64,000 nt of DNA from Terebella lapidaria. Its lineage: Eukaryota > Annelida > Polychaeta > Terebellida > Terebellidae. The stretch spans positions 161,966 to 225,965 of the forward strand of contig CASCJZ010000077.1 of NCBI GenBank assembly GCA_949152475.1, read 5' to 3'. This document shows, piece by piece, positions 24,801-36,929 of this stretch; positions within the stretch are counted from its first letter, which is position 1, and each line of letters opens with the position of its first letter. Below the pieces are notes generated by a model. The model ran no database searches. It was given only the letters and a program-made list of their open reading frames with translations, and was not told where the DNA came from. Both the position numbers and the translations under genes were made by a program.

Positions 24801-27800
24801 ACGCTCCATCGCAGGATGGACATGCGACGCTCCACCGTAAGAAGGACATGCGATGCTCCACCGTACGATGGACATGCGACGCTCCATCGTACGATGGACA
24901 TGTGACGCTCCACCGTACGATGGACATGCGACGCTCCACTGTATGATGGACATGCGATGCTTTACTGTACAATGGACACGTTACGCTCAACCGTAAGATG
25001 GACATGCGATGCTCCACAGTACGATGGACATGGGACGCTCCATCATACGATGGACATGTGACGCTCCACCGTACGATGGACATGCGACGCTCCACTGTAT
25101 GATGGACATGCGATGCTTTACTGCACAATGGACACGTTACGCTCAACCGTAAGATGGACATGCGATGCTCCACAGTACGATGGACATGGGACGCTCCATC
25201 ATACGATGGACATGTGACGCTCCACCGTACGATGGACATCTGACGCTTCACCGTGCGATGGACATGCTATGCTCCACCGCACGATGGACATGTGATGCTC
25301 CACCGTACGATGGACATGGGACGCTCCACCATATAATGGACATGTGACGCTCCACCGTACGATGGACATGTGACGCTCCACCGAATGATGGACATGCGAG
25401 GCTCCACCATAAGATGGACATGTGACGCTCCATCGTACGATGGACATGGGACGCTCCACCGAATGATGGACATGCGAGGCTCCACCGTAAGATGGACATG
25501 TGACGCTCCACCGTACGATGGACATGCGACGCTCCACCGTACGATGGACATGTGACGCTCCACCATACGATGGACATCTGACGCTCCACCGTACGATGGA
25601 CATGCTATGCTCCACCGTACGATGGACATGTGACGCTCCACCGTACGATGGACATGGGACGCTGCACCGTACGATGGACATGCGACGCTCCATCGTACGA
25701 TGGACATGGGATGCTCCACCGTACGATGGACATGCGACGCTCCACTGTACAATGGACATGTGACGCTCGACCGTATGATGGACATGCAAGGCTCCACTGT
25801 ACAATGGACATGTGACGCTCCACTGTACGATGGACATGGGACGCTCCACCGAATGATGGACATGCGAGGCTCCACCATAAGATGGACATGTGACGCTCCA
25901 CCGTACGATGGATATGCGACGCTCCACCGTACGATGGACATGTGACGATCCACCGAAGGATGGACATGCGAGGCTCCACTGTAAGATGGACATGTTACGC
26001 TCCACCGTACGATGGACATGGGATGCTCCACCGTATGATGGACATGTGACACTCCACTGTACGATGGATATGCGATGCACCACCGTACGATGGACATGTG
26101 ATGTTCCACCGTACGATGGACATGTGACGCTCCACCGTAGGATGGACATGTGATGCTCCACCGTACGATGGACATGTGACGCTCCACCGTACGATGGACA
26201 TGGGATGCTCCATCGTACGATGGACATGTGACGCTCCACCGTAAAATGGACATGAGACGCTCCACTGTACGATGGACATGCGACGCTCCATCGTACAATG
26301 GACTAGCGATGGCCCACCGTAAGATGGACATGCGACGCTCCATCGTACAATGGACTAGCGATGCTCCACCGTAAGATGGACATGTGACGCTCCACCGTAC
26401 GATGGACATGAGACGCTCCATCGGATGATGGCCTAGTGACGCTCCATCATAAGATGGACATGCGACGCTCCACCGTACGATGGACATGCGATGCTCCACG
26501 TACGATGGACATGTGACGCTCCATCGTACGAAGGACATGCGATGCTCAACTGTATGATGGACATGCGATGCTTTACTGTACAATGGACACGTGATGCTCC
26601 ACCGTACGATGGACATGTGATGCTCCATCGTACGATGGACTAGGGAAGCTCCACCGTAAGATATGTGACGCTTCACAGTACGATGGACATGGGACGCTCC
26701 ATCATACGATGGACATGTGATGCTCCACTGTACGATGGACATGTGACGCTCCACCGTACGATGGACATGTGACGCTCCAATGTACGATGGACATGCGACG
26801 CTCCATCGTATGATGGACATGTGATGCTCCACCATACGATGGACTAGCGATGCTCCACCGTAAGATGGACATGTGACGCTCCACAGTACGATGGACATGG
26901 GACGCTCCATCATACGAAGGACATGTGATGCTCCACCGTACGATCGACATGTGATGCTCCACCGTACGATCGACATGTGATGCTCCACGGTACGATGGAC
27001 ATGTGACGCTCCACCGTACGATGGACATGGGACGCTCCAATTTACGATGGACATGCAACGCTCCACTGTATGATGGACATGCGATGCTCCACTGTACGAT
27101 GGACATCTGACGCTCCACCATACGATGGACTCCATCGTACGATGGACTAGCGACGCTCCATCGTAAGATGGACATGCGACGCTCCACGTACATGTGATGC
27201 TCCACCGTACGATGGACATCCGACGCTCCACTGTATGATGGACATGCAATGCACCACCGTATGATGGACATGCGAGACTCCACCGTACGATGGACATGTG
27301 ACAATCCACCGTACGATGGACATCTGACGCTCCTCCGTACGATGGACAAGCGACGCTCCACTGTACGATGGACATGTGACGCTCCACCGTACGATGGACA
27401 TGCGACGCTCCATCGTACGATGGACTAGCGACACTCCACCGTAAGATGGACATGCGATGCTCCACCGTACGATGGACATCTGACGCTCCTCCGTACGATG
27501 GACAAGCGACGCTCCACTGTACGATGGACATGTGACGCTCCACCGTACGATGGACATGCGACGCTCCATCGTACGATGGACATGCGACGCTCCACCGTAC
27601 AATGGACATGCGACGCTCCATCGCAGGATGGACATGCGATGCTCCACCGTAAGAAGGACATGCGATGCTCCACCGTACGATGGACATGCGACGCTCCATC
27701 GTACGATGGACATGTGACGCTCCACCGTACGATGGACATGCGACGCTCCACTGTATGATGGACATGCGATGCTTTACTGTACAATGGACACGTTACGCTC

Positions 27801-27890
27801 AACCGTAAGATGGACATGCGATGCTCCACAGTACGATGGACATGGGACGCTCCATCATACGATGGACATGTGACGCTCCACCGTACGATG
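18898..27890 (+). repeat. Supra-repeat S, copy 2 (8.99 kb)
   Basis: Counterpart of 7282-16846, with whole-monomer losses at about 21.2 kb (26 bp), 21.95 kb (156 bp), 24.9 kb (312 bp, the unduplicated state) and 26.2 kb (78 bp). Holds block B at 18898 and 22475 and block-A dimers at 20353, 24358 and 27170. The match stops at about 27890, where the monomers switch to GGATATGCG and then CGATCCACCGAAGG types belonging to the 2500-bp duplication. Confidence 0.85.
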
Positions 27891-28119
27891 GATATGCGAC
27901 GCTCCACCGTACGATGGACATGTGACGATCCACCGAAGGATGGACATGCGAGGCTCCACTGTAAGATGGACATGTTACGCTCCACCGTACGATGGACATG
28001 GGATGCTCCACCGTATGATGGACATGTGACACTCCACTGTACGATGGATATGCGATGCACCACCGTACGATGGACATGTGATGTTCCACCGTACGATGGA
28101 CATCTGACGCTCCACCGTA
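25620..28119 (+). repeat. 2500-bp tandem duplication, copy 1
   Basis: Recurs at an offset of exactly 2500 bp. 2500 = 97 x 26 minus 22, and the 22 bp are the 44-mer (8), 17-mer (9), 22-mer (4) and one 25-mer (1) that the unit contains. Rare markers such as GGACGCTGCACC (25661 / 28161), TGACGCTCGACC (25760 / 28260) and CCGTAAAATGG (26240 / 28740) are shared. The first supra-repeat copy has only one version of this segment. Confidence 0.92.
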
Positions 28120-30645
28120 GGATGGACATGTGACGCTCCACCGTACGATGGACATGGGACGCTGCACCGTACGATGGACATGCGACGCTCCATCGTACGA
28201 TGGACATGGGATGCTCCACCGTACGATGGACATGCGACGCTCCACTGTACAATGGACATGTGACGCTCGACCGTATGATGGACATGCAAGGCTCCACTGT
28301 ACAATGGACATGTGACGCTCCACTGTACGATGGACATGGGACGCTCCACCGAATGATGGACATGCGAGGCTCCACCATAAGATGGACATGTGACGCTCCA
28401 CCGTACGATGGATATGCGACGCTCCACCGTACGATGGACATGTGACGATCCACCGAAGGATGGACATGCGAGGCTCCACTGTAAGATGGACATGTTACGC
28501 TCCACCGTACGATGGACATGGGATGCTCCACCGTATGATGGACATGTGACACTCCACTGTACGATGGATATGCGATGCACCACCGTACGATGGACATGTG
28601 ATGTTCCACCGTACGATGGACATGTGACGCTCCACCGTAGGATGGACATGTGATGCTCCACCGTACGATGGACATGTGACGCTCCACCGTACGATGGACA
28701 TGGGATGCTCCATCGTACGATGGACATGTGACGCTCCACCGTAAAATGGACATGAGACGCTCCACTGTACGATGGACATGCGACGCTCCATCGTACAATG
28801 GACTAGCGATGGCCCACCGTAAGATGGACATGCGACGCTCCATCGTACAATGGACTAGCGATGCTCCACCGTAAGATGGACATGTGACGCTCCACCGTAC
28901 GATGGACATGAGACGCTCCATCGGATGATGGCCTAGTGACGCTCCATCATAAGATGGACATGCGACGCTCCACCGTACGATGGACATGCGATGCTCCACG
29001 TACGATGGACATGTGACGCTCCATCGTACGAAGGACATGCGATGCTCAACTGTATGATGGACATGCGATGCTTTACTGTACAATGGACACGTGATGCTCC
29101 ACCGTACGATGGACATGTGATGCTCCATCGTACGATGGACTAGGGAAGCTCCACCGTAAGATATGTGACGCTTCACAGTACGATGGACATGGGACGCTCC
29201 ATCATACGATGGACATGTGATGCTCCACTGTACGATGGACATGTGACGCTCCACCGTACGATGGACATGTGACGCTCCAATGTACGATGGACATGCGACG
29301 CTCCATCGTATGATGGACATGTGATGCTCCACCATACGATGGACTAGCGATGCTCCACCGTAAGATGGACATGTGACGCTCCACAGTACGATGGACATGG
29401 GACGCTCCATCATACGAAGGACATGTGATGCTCCACCGTACGATCGACATGTGATGCTCCACCGTACGATCGACATGTGATGCTCCACGGTACGATGGAC
29501 ATGTGACGCTCCACCGTACGATGGACATGGGACGCTCCAATTTACGATGGACATGCAACGCTCCACTGTATGATGGACATGCGATGCTCCACTGTACGAT
29601 GGACATCTGACGCTCCACCATACGATGGACTCCATCGTACGATGGACTAGCGACGCTCCATCGTAAGATGGACATGCGACGCTCCACGTACATGTGATGC
29701 TCCACCGTACGATGGACATCCGACGCTCCACTGTATGATGGACATGCAATGCACCACCGTATGATGGACATGCGAGACTCCACCGTACGATGGACATGTG
29801 ACAATCCACCGTACGATGGACATCTGACGCTCCTCCGTACGATGGACAAGCGACGCTCCACTGTATGATGGACATGTGACGCTCCACCGTACGATGGACA
29901 TGCGACGCTCCATCGTACGATGGACTAGCGACACTCCACCGTAAGATGGACATGCGATGCTCCACCGTACGATGGACATCTGACGCTCCTCCGTACGATG
30001 GACAAGCGACGCTCCACTGTACGATGGACATGTGACGCTCCACCGTACGATGGACATGCGACGCTCCATCGTACGATGGACATGCGACGCTCCACCGTAC
30101 AATGGACATGCGACGCTCCATCGCAGGATGGACATGCGATGCTCCACCGTAAGAAGGACATGCGATGCTCCACCGTACGATGGACATGCGACGCTCCATC
30201 GTACGATGGACATGTGACGCTCCACCGTACGATGGACATGCGACGCTCCACTGTATGATGGACATGCGATGCTTTACTGTACAATGGACACGTTACGCTC
30301 AACCGTAAGATGGACATGCGATGCTCCACAGTACGATGGACATGGGACGCTCCATCATACGATGGACATGTGACGCTCCACCGTACGATGGATATGCGAC
30401 GCTCCACCGTACGATGGACATGTGACGATCCACCGAAGGATGGACATGCGAGGCTCCACTGTAAGATGGACATGTTACGCTCCACCGTACGATGGACATG
30501 GGATGCTCCACCGTATGATGGACATGTGACACTCCACTGTACGATGGATATGCGATGCACCACCGTACGATGGACATGTGATGTTCCACCGTACGATGGA
30601 CATCTGACGCTCCACCGTAGGATGGACATGTGACGCTCCACCGTA
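28120..30645 (+). repeat. 2500-bp tandem duplication, copy 2
   Basis: Second copy of 25620-28119, extended about one monomer further before the order diverges near 30646. Nearly identical to copy 1. One difference noticed is CTGTATGATG near 29862 against CTGTACGATG near 27362, a CG-to-TG step. The longest open minus-strand frame of the window (27425-30265) runs across the junction and is a by-product of the repeat. Confidence 0.92.
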
Positions 30646-31268
30646 CGATGGACATGTGACGCTCCACCGTACGATGGACATGGGATGCTCCATCGTACGA
30701 TGGACATGTGACGCTCCACCGTACGATGGACATGGGATGCTCCACCGTACGATGGACATGTGACGCTCCACCGTACGATGGACATGTGACGCTCCACCGT
30801 AAGATGGACATGAGACGCTCCACTGTACGATGGACATGCGACGCTCCATCGTACAATGGACTAGCGATGCTCCACCGTAAGATGGACATGCGACGCTCCA
30901 TCGTACAATGGACTAGCGATGCTCCACCGTAAGATGGACATGTGACGCTCCATCGTACGATGGACATGAGATGCTCCATCGGATGATGGCCTAGTGACGC
31001 TCCATCATAAGATGGACATGCGACGCTCCACCGTACGATGGACATGCGATGCTCCACGTACGATGGACATGTGACGCCCCATCGTACGAAGGACATGCGA
31101 CGCTCAACTGTATGATGGACATGCGATGCTTTACTGTACAATGGACACGTGATGCTCCACCGTACGATGGACATGTGATGCTCCATCGTACGATGGACTA
31201 GGGAAGCTCCACCGTAAGATATGTGACGCTTCACAGTACGATGGACATGGGATGCTCCACCGTACGAT
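30646..31268 (+). repeat. Interval between the 2500-bp and 208-bp duplications
   Basis: Satellite monomers with the order seen near 15.04-15.65 kb: GGATGCTCCATCG, then two CTAG monomers near 30860 and 30911, the GATGATGGCCTAGTG monomer near 30984, a 25-mer near 31055 and the 22-mer at 31221. Only the satellite is present. Confidence 0.75.
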
Positions 31269-31684
31269 GGACATGTGACGCTCCACCGTACGATGGACAT
31301 GTGACGCTCCAATGTACGATGGACATGCGACGCTCCATCGTATGATGGACATGTGATGCTCCACCATACGATGGACTAGCGATGCTCCACCGTAAGATGG
31401 ACATGTGACGCTCCACAGTACGATGGACATGGGACGCTCCATCATACGAAGGACATGTGATGCTCCACTGTGCGATGGACATGTGACGCTCCACCGTACG
31501 ATGGACATGTGACGCTCCAATGTACGATGGACATGCGACGCTCCATCGTATGATGGACATGTGATGCTCCACCATACGATGGACTAGCGATGCTCCACCG
31601 TAAGATGGACATGTGACGCTCCACAGTACGATGGACATGGGACGCTCCATCATACGAAGGACATGTGATGCTCCACCGTACGAT
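31269..31684 (+). repeat. Local duplication of eight monomers (2 x 208 bp)
   Basis: 31269-31476 and 31477-31684 match at exactly 208 bp = 8 x 26. Shared marker: CCAATGTACG at 31309 and 31517. The last monomer differs (CACTGTGCGAT versus CACCGTACGAT). Related blocks near 15.7, 23.9, 26.7 and 29.2 kb have a single version. Confidence 0.9.
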
Positions 31685-33340
31685 CGACATGTGATGCTCC
31701 ACCGTACGATCGACATGTGATGCTCCACGGTACGATGGACATGTGATGCTCCACCGTACGATGGACATGGGACGCTCCAATTTACGATAGACATGCAACG
31801 CTCCACTGTATGATGGACATGCGATGCTCCACTGTACGATGGACATCTGACGCTCCACCATACGATGGACTCCATCGTACGATGGACTAGCGACGCTCCA
31901 TCGTAAGATGGACATGCGACGCTCCACGTACATGTGATGCTCCACCGTACGATGGACATCCGACGCTCCACTGTATGATGGACATGCAATGCACCACCGT
32001 ATGATGGACATGCGAGACTCCACCGTACGATGGACATGTGACAATCCACCGTACGATGGACATCTGACGCTCCTCCGTACGATGGACAAGCGACGCTCCA
32101 CTGTACGATGGACATGTGACGCTCCACCGTACGATGGACATGCGACGCTCCATCGTACGATGGACTAGCGACACTCCACCGTAAGATGGACATGCGATGC
32201 TCCACCGTACGATGGACATCTGACGCTCCTCCGTACGATGGACAAGCGACGCTCCACTGTACGATGGACATGTGACGCTCCACCGTACGATGGACATGCG
32301 ACGCTCCATCGTACGATGGACATGCGACGCTCCACCGTACAATGGACATGCGACGCTCCATCGCAGGATGGACATGCGACGCTCCACCGTAAGAAGGACA
32401 TGCGATGCTCCACCGTACGATGGACATGCGACGCTCCATCGTACGATGGACATGTGACGCTCCACCGTACGATGGACATGCGACGCTCCACTGTATGATG
32501 GACATGCGATGCTTTACTGTACAATGGACACGTTACGCTCAACCGTAAGATGGACATGCGATGCTCCACAGTACGATGGACATGGGACGCTCCATCATAC
32601 GATGGACATGTGACGCTCCACCGTACGATGGACATGCGACGCTCCACTGTATGATGGACATGCGATGCTTTTCTGTACAATGGACACTTTACGCTCAACC
32701 GTAAGATGGACATGCGATGCTCCACAGTACGATGGACATGGGACGCTCCATCATACGATGGACATGTGACGCTCCACCGTACGATGGACATCTGACGCTC
32801 CACCGTCCGATGGACATGCTATGCTCCACCGCACGATGGACATGTGATGCTCCACCGTACGATGGACATGGGACGCTCCACCATATAATGGACATGTGAC
32901 GCTCCACCGAATGATGGACATGCGGGGCTCCACCATAAGATGGACATGTGACGCTCCACCATAAGATGGACATGTGACGCTCCACCGTACGATGGACATG
33001 GGACGCTCCACCGAATGATGGACATGCGAGGCTCCACCGTAAGATGGACATGTGACGCTCCACCGTACGATGGACATGCGACGCTCCACCGTACGATGGA
33101 CATGTGACGCTCCACCATACGATTTACATCTGACGCTCCACCGTACGATGGACATGCTATGCTCCACCGTACGATGGACATGTGACGCTCCACCGTACGA
33201 TGGACATGGGACGCTGCACCGTACGATGGACATGCGACGCTCCATCGTACGATGGACATGGGATGCTCCACTGTACGATGGACATGCGACGCTCCACTGT
33301 ACACTGGACATGTGACGCTCGACCGTACGATGGACATGCG
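31477..33340 (+). repeat. Further copy of the 15.7-17.6 kb segment
   Basis: Matches 15693-17556 at a constant offset of 15784 bp. Shared rare variants include CTTTTCTGTAC (16884 / 32668), CACTTTACGC and GATTTACATCTG (17338 / 33122). It includes the last block-A dimer of the window (31910). The match continues to about 33.7 kb at offset 15758 bp. From 32613 it overlaps the first copy of the 1638-bp duplication. Confidence 0.85.
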
Positions 33341-34250
33341 ACGCTCCACTGTACACTGGACATGTGACGCTCCACCGAATGATGGACATGCGAGGCTCCA
33401 CCATAAGATGGACATGTGACGCTCCACCGTACGATGGATATGCGACGCTCCACCGTACGATGGACATGTGACGATCCACCGAAGGATGGACATGCGAGGC
33501 TCCACTGTAAGATGGACATGTTACGCTCCACCGTACGATGGACATGGGATGCTCCACCGTATTATGGACATGTGACACTACACTGTACGATGGATATGCG
33601 ATGCACCACCGTACGATGGACATGTGATGTTCCACCGTACGATGGACATCTGACGCTCCACCGTATGATGGACATGTGACACTCCACTGTACGATGGATA
33701 TGCGATGCACCACCGTACGATGGACATGTGATGTTCCACCGTACGATGGACATCTGACGCTCCACAGTAGGATGGACATGTGACGCTCCACCGTACGATG
33801 GACATGTGACGCTCCACCGTACGATGGACATGGGATGCTCCATCGTACGATGGACATGTGACGCTCCACCGTACGAAGGACATGGGATGCTCCACCGTAC
33901 GATGGACATGTGACGCTCCACCGTACGATGGACATGTGACGCTCCACCGTACGATGGACATGTGACGCTCCACCGTAAGATGGACATGAGACGCTCCACT
34001 GTACGATGGACATGCGACGCTCCATCGTACAATGGACTAGCGATGCTCCACCGTAAGATGGACATGCGACGCTCCATCGTACAATGGACTAGCGATGCTC
34101 CACCGTACGATGGACATGTGACGCTCCACCGTAAGATGGACATGAGACGCTCCACTGTACGATGGACATGCGACGCTCCATCGTACAATGGACTAGCGAT
34201 GCTCCACCGTAAGATGGACATGCGACGCTCCATCGTACAATGGACTAGCG
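32613..34250 (+). repeat. 1638-bp tandem duplication, copy 1
   Basis: Repeats at an offset of exactly 1638 bp = 63 x 26, with no sub-monomer indel inside. In the minus-strand translations I compared (32751-34025 versus 34389-35663) I saw no difference, so this looks like the youngest large duplication of the window. It carries a smaller 104-bp (four-monomer) duplication near 33560-33770 and a 52-bp one near 33290-33360, both also present in copy 2 and therefore older. Confidence 0.93.
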
Positions 34251-35888
34251 ATGCTCCACCGTACGATGGACATGCGACGCTCCACTGTATGATGGACATG
34301 CGATGCTTTTCTGTACAATGGACACTTTACGCTCAACCGTAAGATGGACATGCGATGCTCCACAGTACGATGGACATGGGACGCTCCATCATACGATGGA
34401 CATGTGACGCTCCACCGTACGATGGACATCTGACGCTCCACCGTCCGATGGACATGCTATGCTCCACCGCACGATGGACATGTGATGCTCCACCGTACGA
34501 TGGACATGGGACGCTCCACCATATAATGGACATGTGACGCTCCACCGAATGATGGACATGCGGGGCTCCACCATAAGATGGACATGTGACGCTCCACCAT
34601 AAGATGGACATGTGACGCTCCACCGTACGATGGACATGGGACGCTCCACCGAATGATGGACATGCGAGGCTCCACCGTAAGATGGACATGTGACGCTCCA
34701 CCGTACGATGGACATGCGACGCTCCACCGTACGATGGACATGTGACGCTCCACCATACGATTTACATCTGACGCTCCACCGTACGATGGACATGCTATGC
34801 TCCACCGTACGATGGACATGTGACGCTCCACCGTACGATGGACATGGGACGCTGCACCGTACGATGGACATGCGACGCTCCATCGTACGATGGACATGGG
34901 ATGCTCCACTGTACGATGGACATGCGACGCTCCACTGTACACTGGACATGTGACGCTCGACCGTACGATGGACATGCGACGCTCCACTGTACACTGGACA
35001 TGTGACGCTCCACCGAATGATGGACATGCGAGGCTCCACCATAAGATGGACATGTGACGCTCCACCGTACGATGGATATGCGACGCTCCACCGTACGATG
35101 GACATGTGACGATCCACCGAAGGATGGACATGCGAGGCTCCACTGTAAGATGGACATGTTACGCTCCACCGTACGATGGACATGGGATGCTCCACCGTAT
35201 TATGGACATGTGACACTACACTGTACGATGGATATGCGATGCACCACCGTACGATGGACATGTGATGTTCCACCGTACGATGGACATCTGACGCTCCACC
35301 GTATGATGGACATGTGACACTCCACTGTACGATGGATATGCGATGCACCACCGTACGATGGACATGTGATGTTCCACCGTACGATGGACATCTGACGCTC
35401 CACAGTAGGATGGACATGTGACGCTCCACCGTACGATGGACATGTGACGCTCCACCGTACGATGGACATGGGATGCTCCATCGTACGATGGACATGTGAC
35501 GCTCCACCGTACGAAGGACATGGGATGCTCCACCGTACGATGGACATGTGACGCTCCACCGTACGATGGACATGTGACGCTCCACCGTACGATGGACATG
35601 TGACGCTCCACCGTAAGATGGACATGAGACGCTCCACTGTACGATGGACATGCGACGCTCCATCGTACAATGGACTAGCGATGCTCCACCGTAAGATGGA
35701 CATGCGACGCTCCATCGTACAATGGACTAGCGATGCTCCACCGTACGATGGACATGTGACGCTCCACCGTAAGATGGACATGAGACGCTCCACTGTACGA
35801 TGGACATGCGACGCTCCATCGTACAATGGACTAGCGATGCTCCACCGTAAGATGGACATGCGACGCTCCATCGTACAATGGACTAGCG
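34251..35888 (+). repeat. 1638-bp tandem duplication, copy 2
   Basis: Second copy of 32613-34250. The junction lies in a CTAG monomer: the bases before ATGCTCCACC at 34251 belong to the end of copy 1. Beyond 35888 the sequence changes to the GAACATG and GGGTGCTCC monomers of the transition interval. Confidence 0.93.
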
Positions 35889-36929
35889 ATGCTCCACCGT
35901 AAGATGGACATGTGACGCTCCACCGTACGATGGACATGCGACGCTCCTTCGTACGATGGACATGGGACGCTCCACCGTACGATGGACATGCGATGCTCCA
36001 CCGTACGATGGACATGTGATGCTCCACCGTACGATGGACATGGGACGCTCCAATGTAAGATGGACATGCGATGCTCCACTGTACGATGGACATGCGATGC
36101 TCCACTGTACGATGAACATGTGACGCTCCACCGTATGATGAACATGTGACGCTCCACCGTACGATGGACATGCGAGGCTCCACCGTACGATGAACATGGG
36201 TGCTCCATCGTACGATGGACATGCGACGCTCCACCGTACGATGGACTAGCGAAGCTCCACCGTAAGATGGACATGCGACGCTCCATCGTACGATGGACAC
36301 GGGACGCCCCACCGTACGATGGACCTCTGACGCCCACCGTACGATGGACATGCTATGCTCCACCGTACGATGGACATGTGACGCTCCACCGTACGATGGA
36401 CATGGGACGCTCCAATGTACGATGGACATGCGACGCTCCACTGTACGATGGACATGCGATGCTCCACTGTACGATGAACATGGGATGCTCCACCGTATAA
36501 TGGACATGTGACGCTCCACCGTACGATGGACATGGGATGCTCCATCGTACGATGGACATGTGACGCTCCACCCATCGATGGACATGCTATGCTCCACTGT
36601 ACGATGGACATGTGACGCTCCACCGTACGATGGACATGGGACGCTGCACCGTACGATGGACATGCGACGCTCCATCGTACGATGGACATGGGATGCTCCA
36701 CCGTACGATGGACATGCGACGCTCCACTGTATGATGGACATGCGATGCTTTACTGTACAATGGACACGTTACGCTCAACCGTAAGATGGACGTGCGATGC
36801 TCCACAGTATGATGGACATGGGACGCTCCATCATACGATGGACATGTGATGCTCCACCATACGATCGACATGCGATGCTCCACCGTACGATCGACATGTG
36901 ATGCTCCACCGTACGATGGACATGTGACG
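35889..36929 (+). repeat. Transition interval between left and right domains
   Basis: The first part still carries left-domain features: GAACATG monomers, the GGGTGCTCC 25-mer near 36196 and GGACTAGCGAAG near 36244. A 25-mer (CTGACGCCCACCG near 36328) occurs only here. From about 36730 the right-domain cassette takes over (GTAAGATGGACGTGCG near 36782). After this point no 44-mer, 22-mer or 17-mer is seen. There is no non-satellite sequence at the boundary. Confidence 0.75.

Noticed and set aside
27425-30265. 946-codon open reading frame on the minus strand, and many others of 300-860 codons (for example 14145-16721, 25267-27765, 40887-43187)
   Set aside because: They consist only of the 26-bp satellite read through without stops. 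Frames in other phases give the same peptide, start and stop points fall wherever a variant monomer happens to supply ATG or CTA, TTA or TCA, and no promoter, intron or non-repeat domain is visible.
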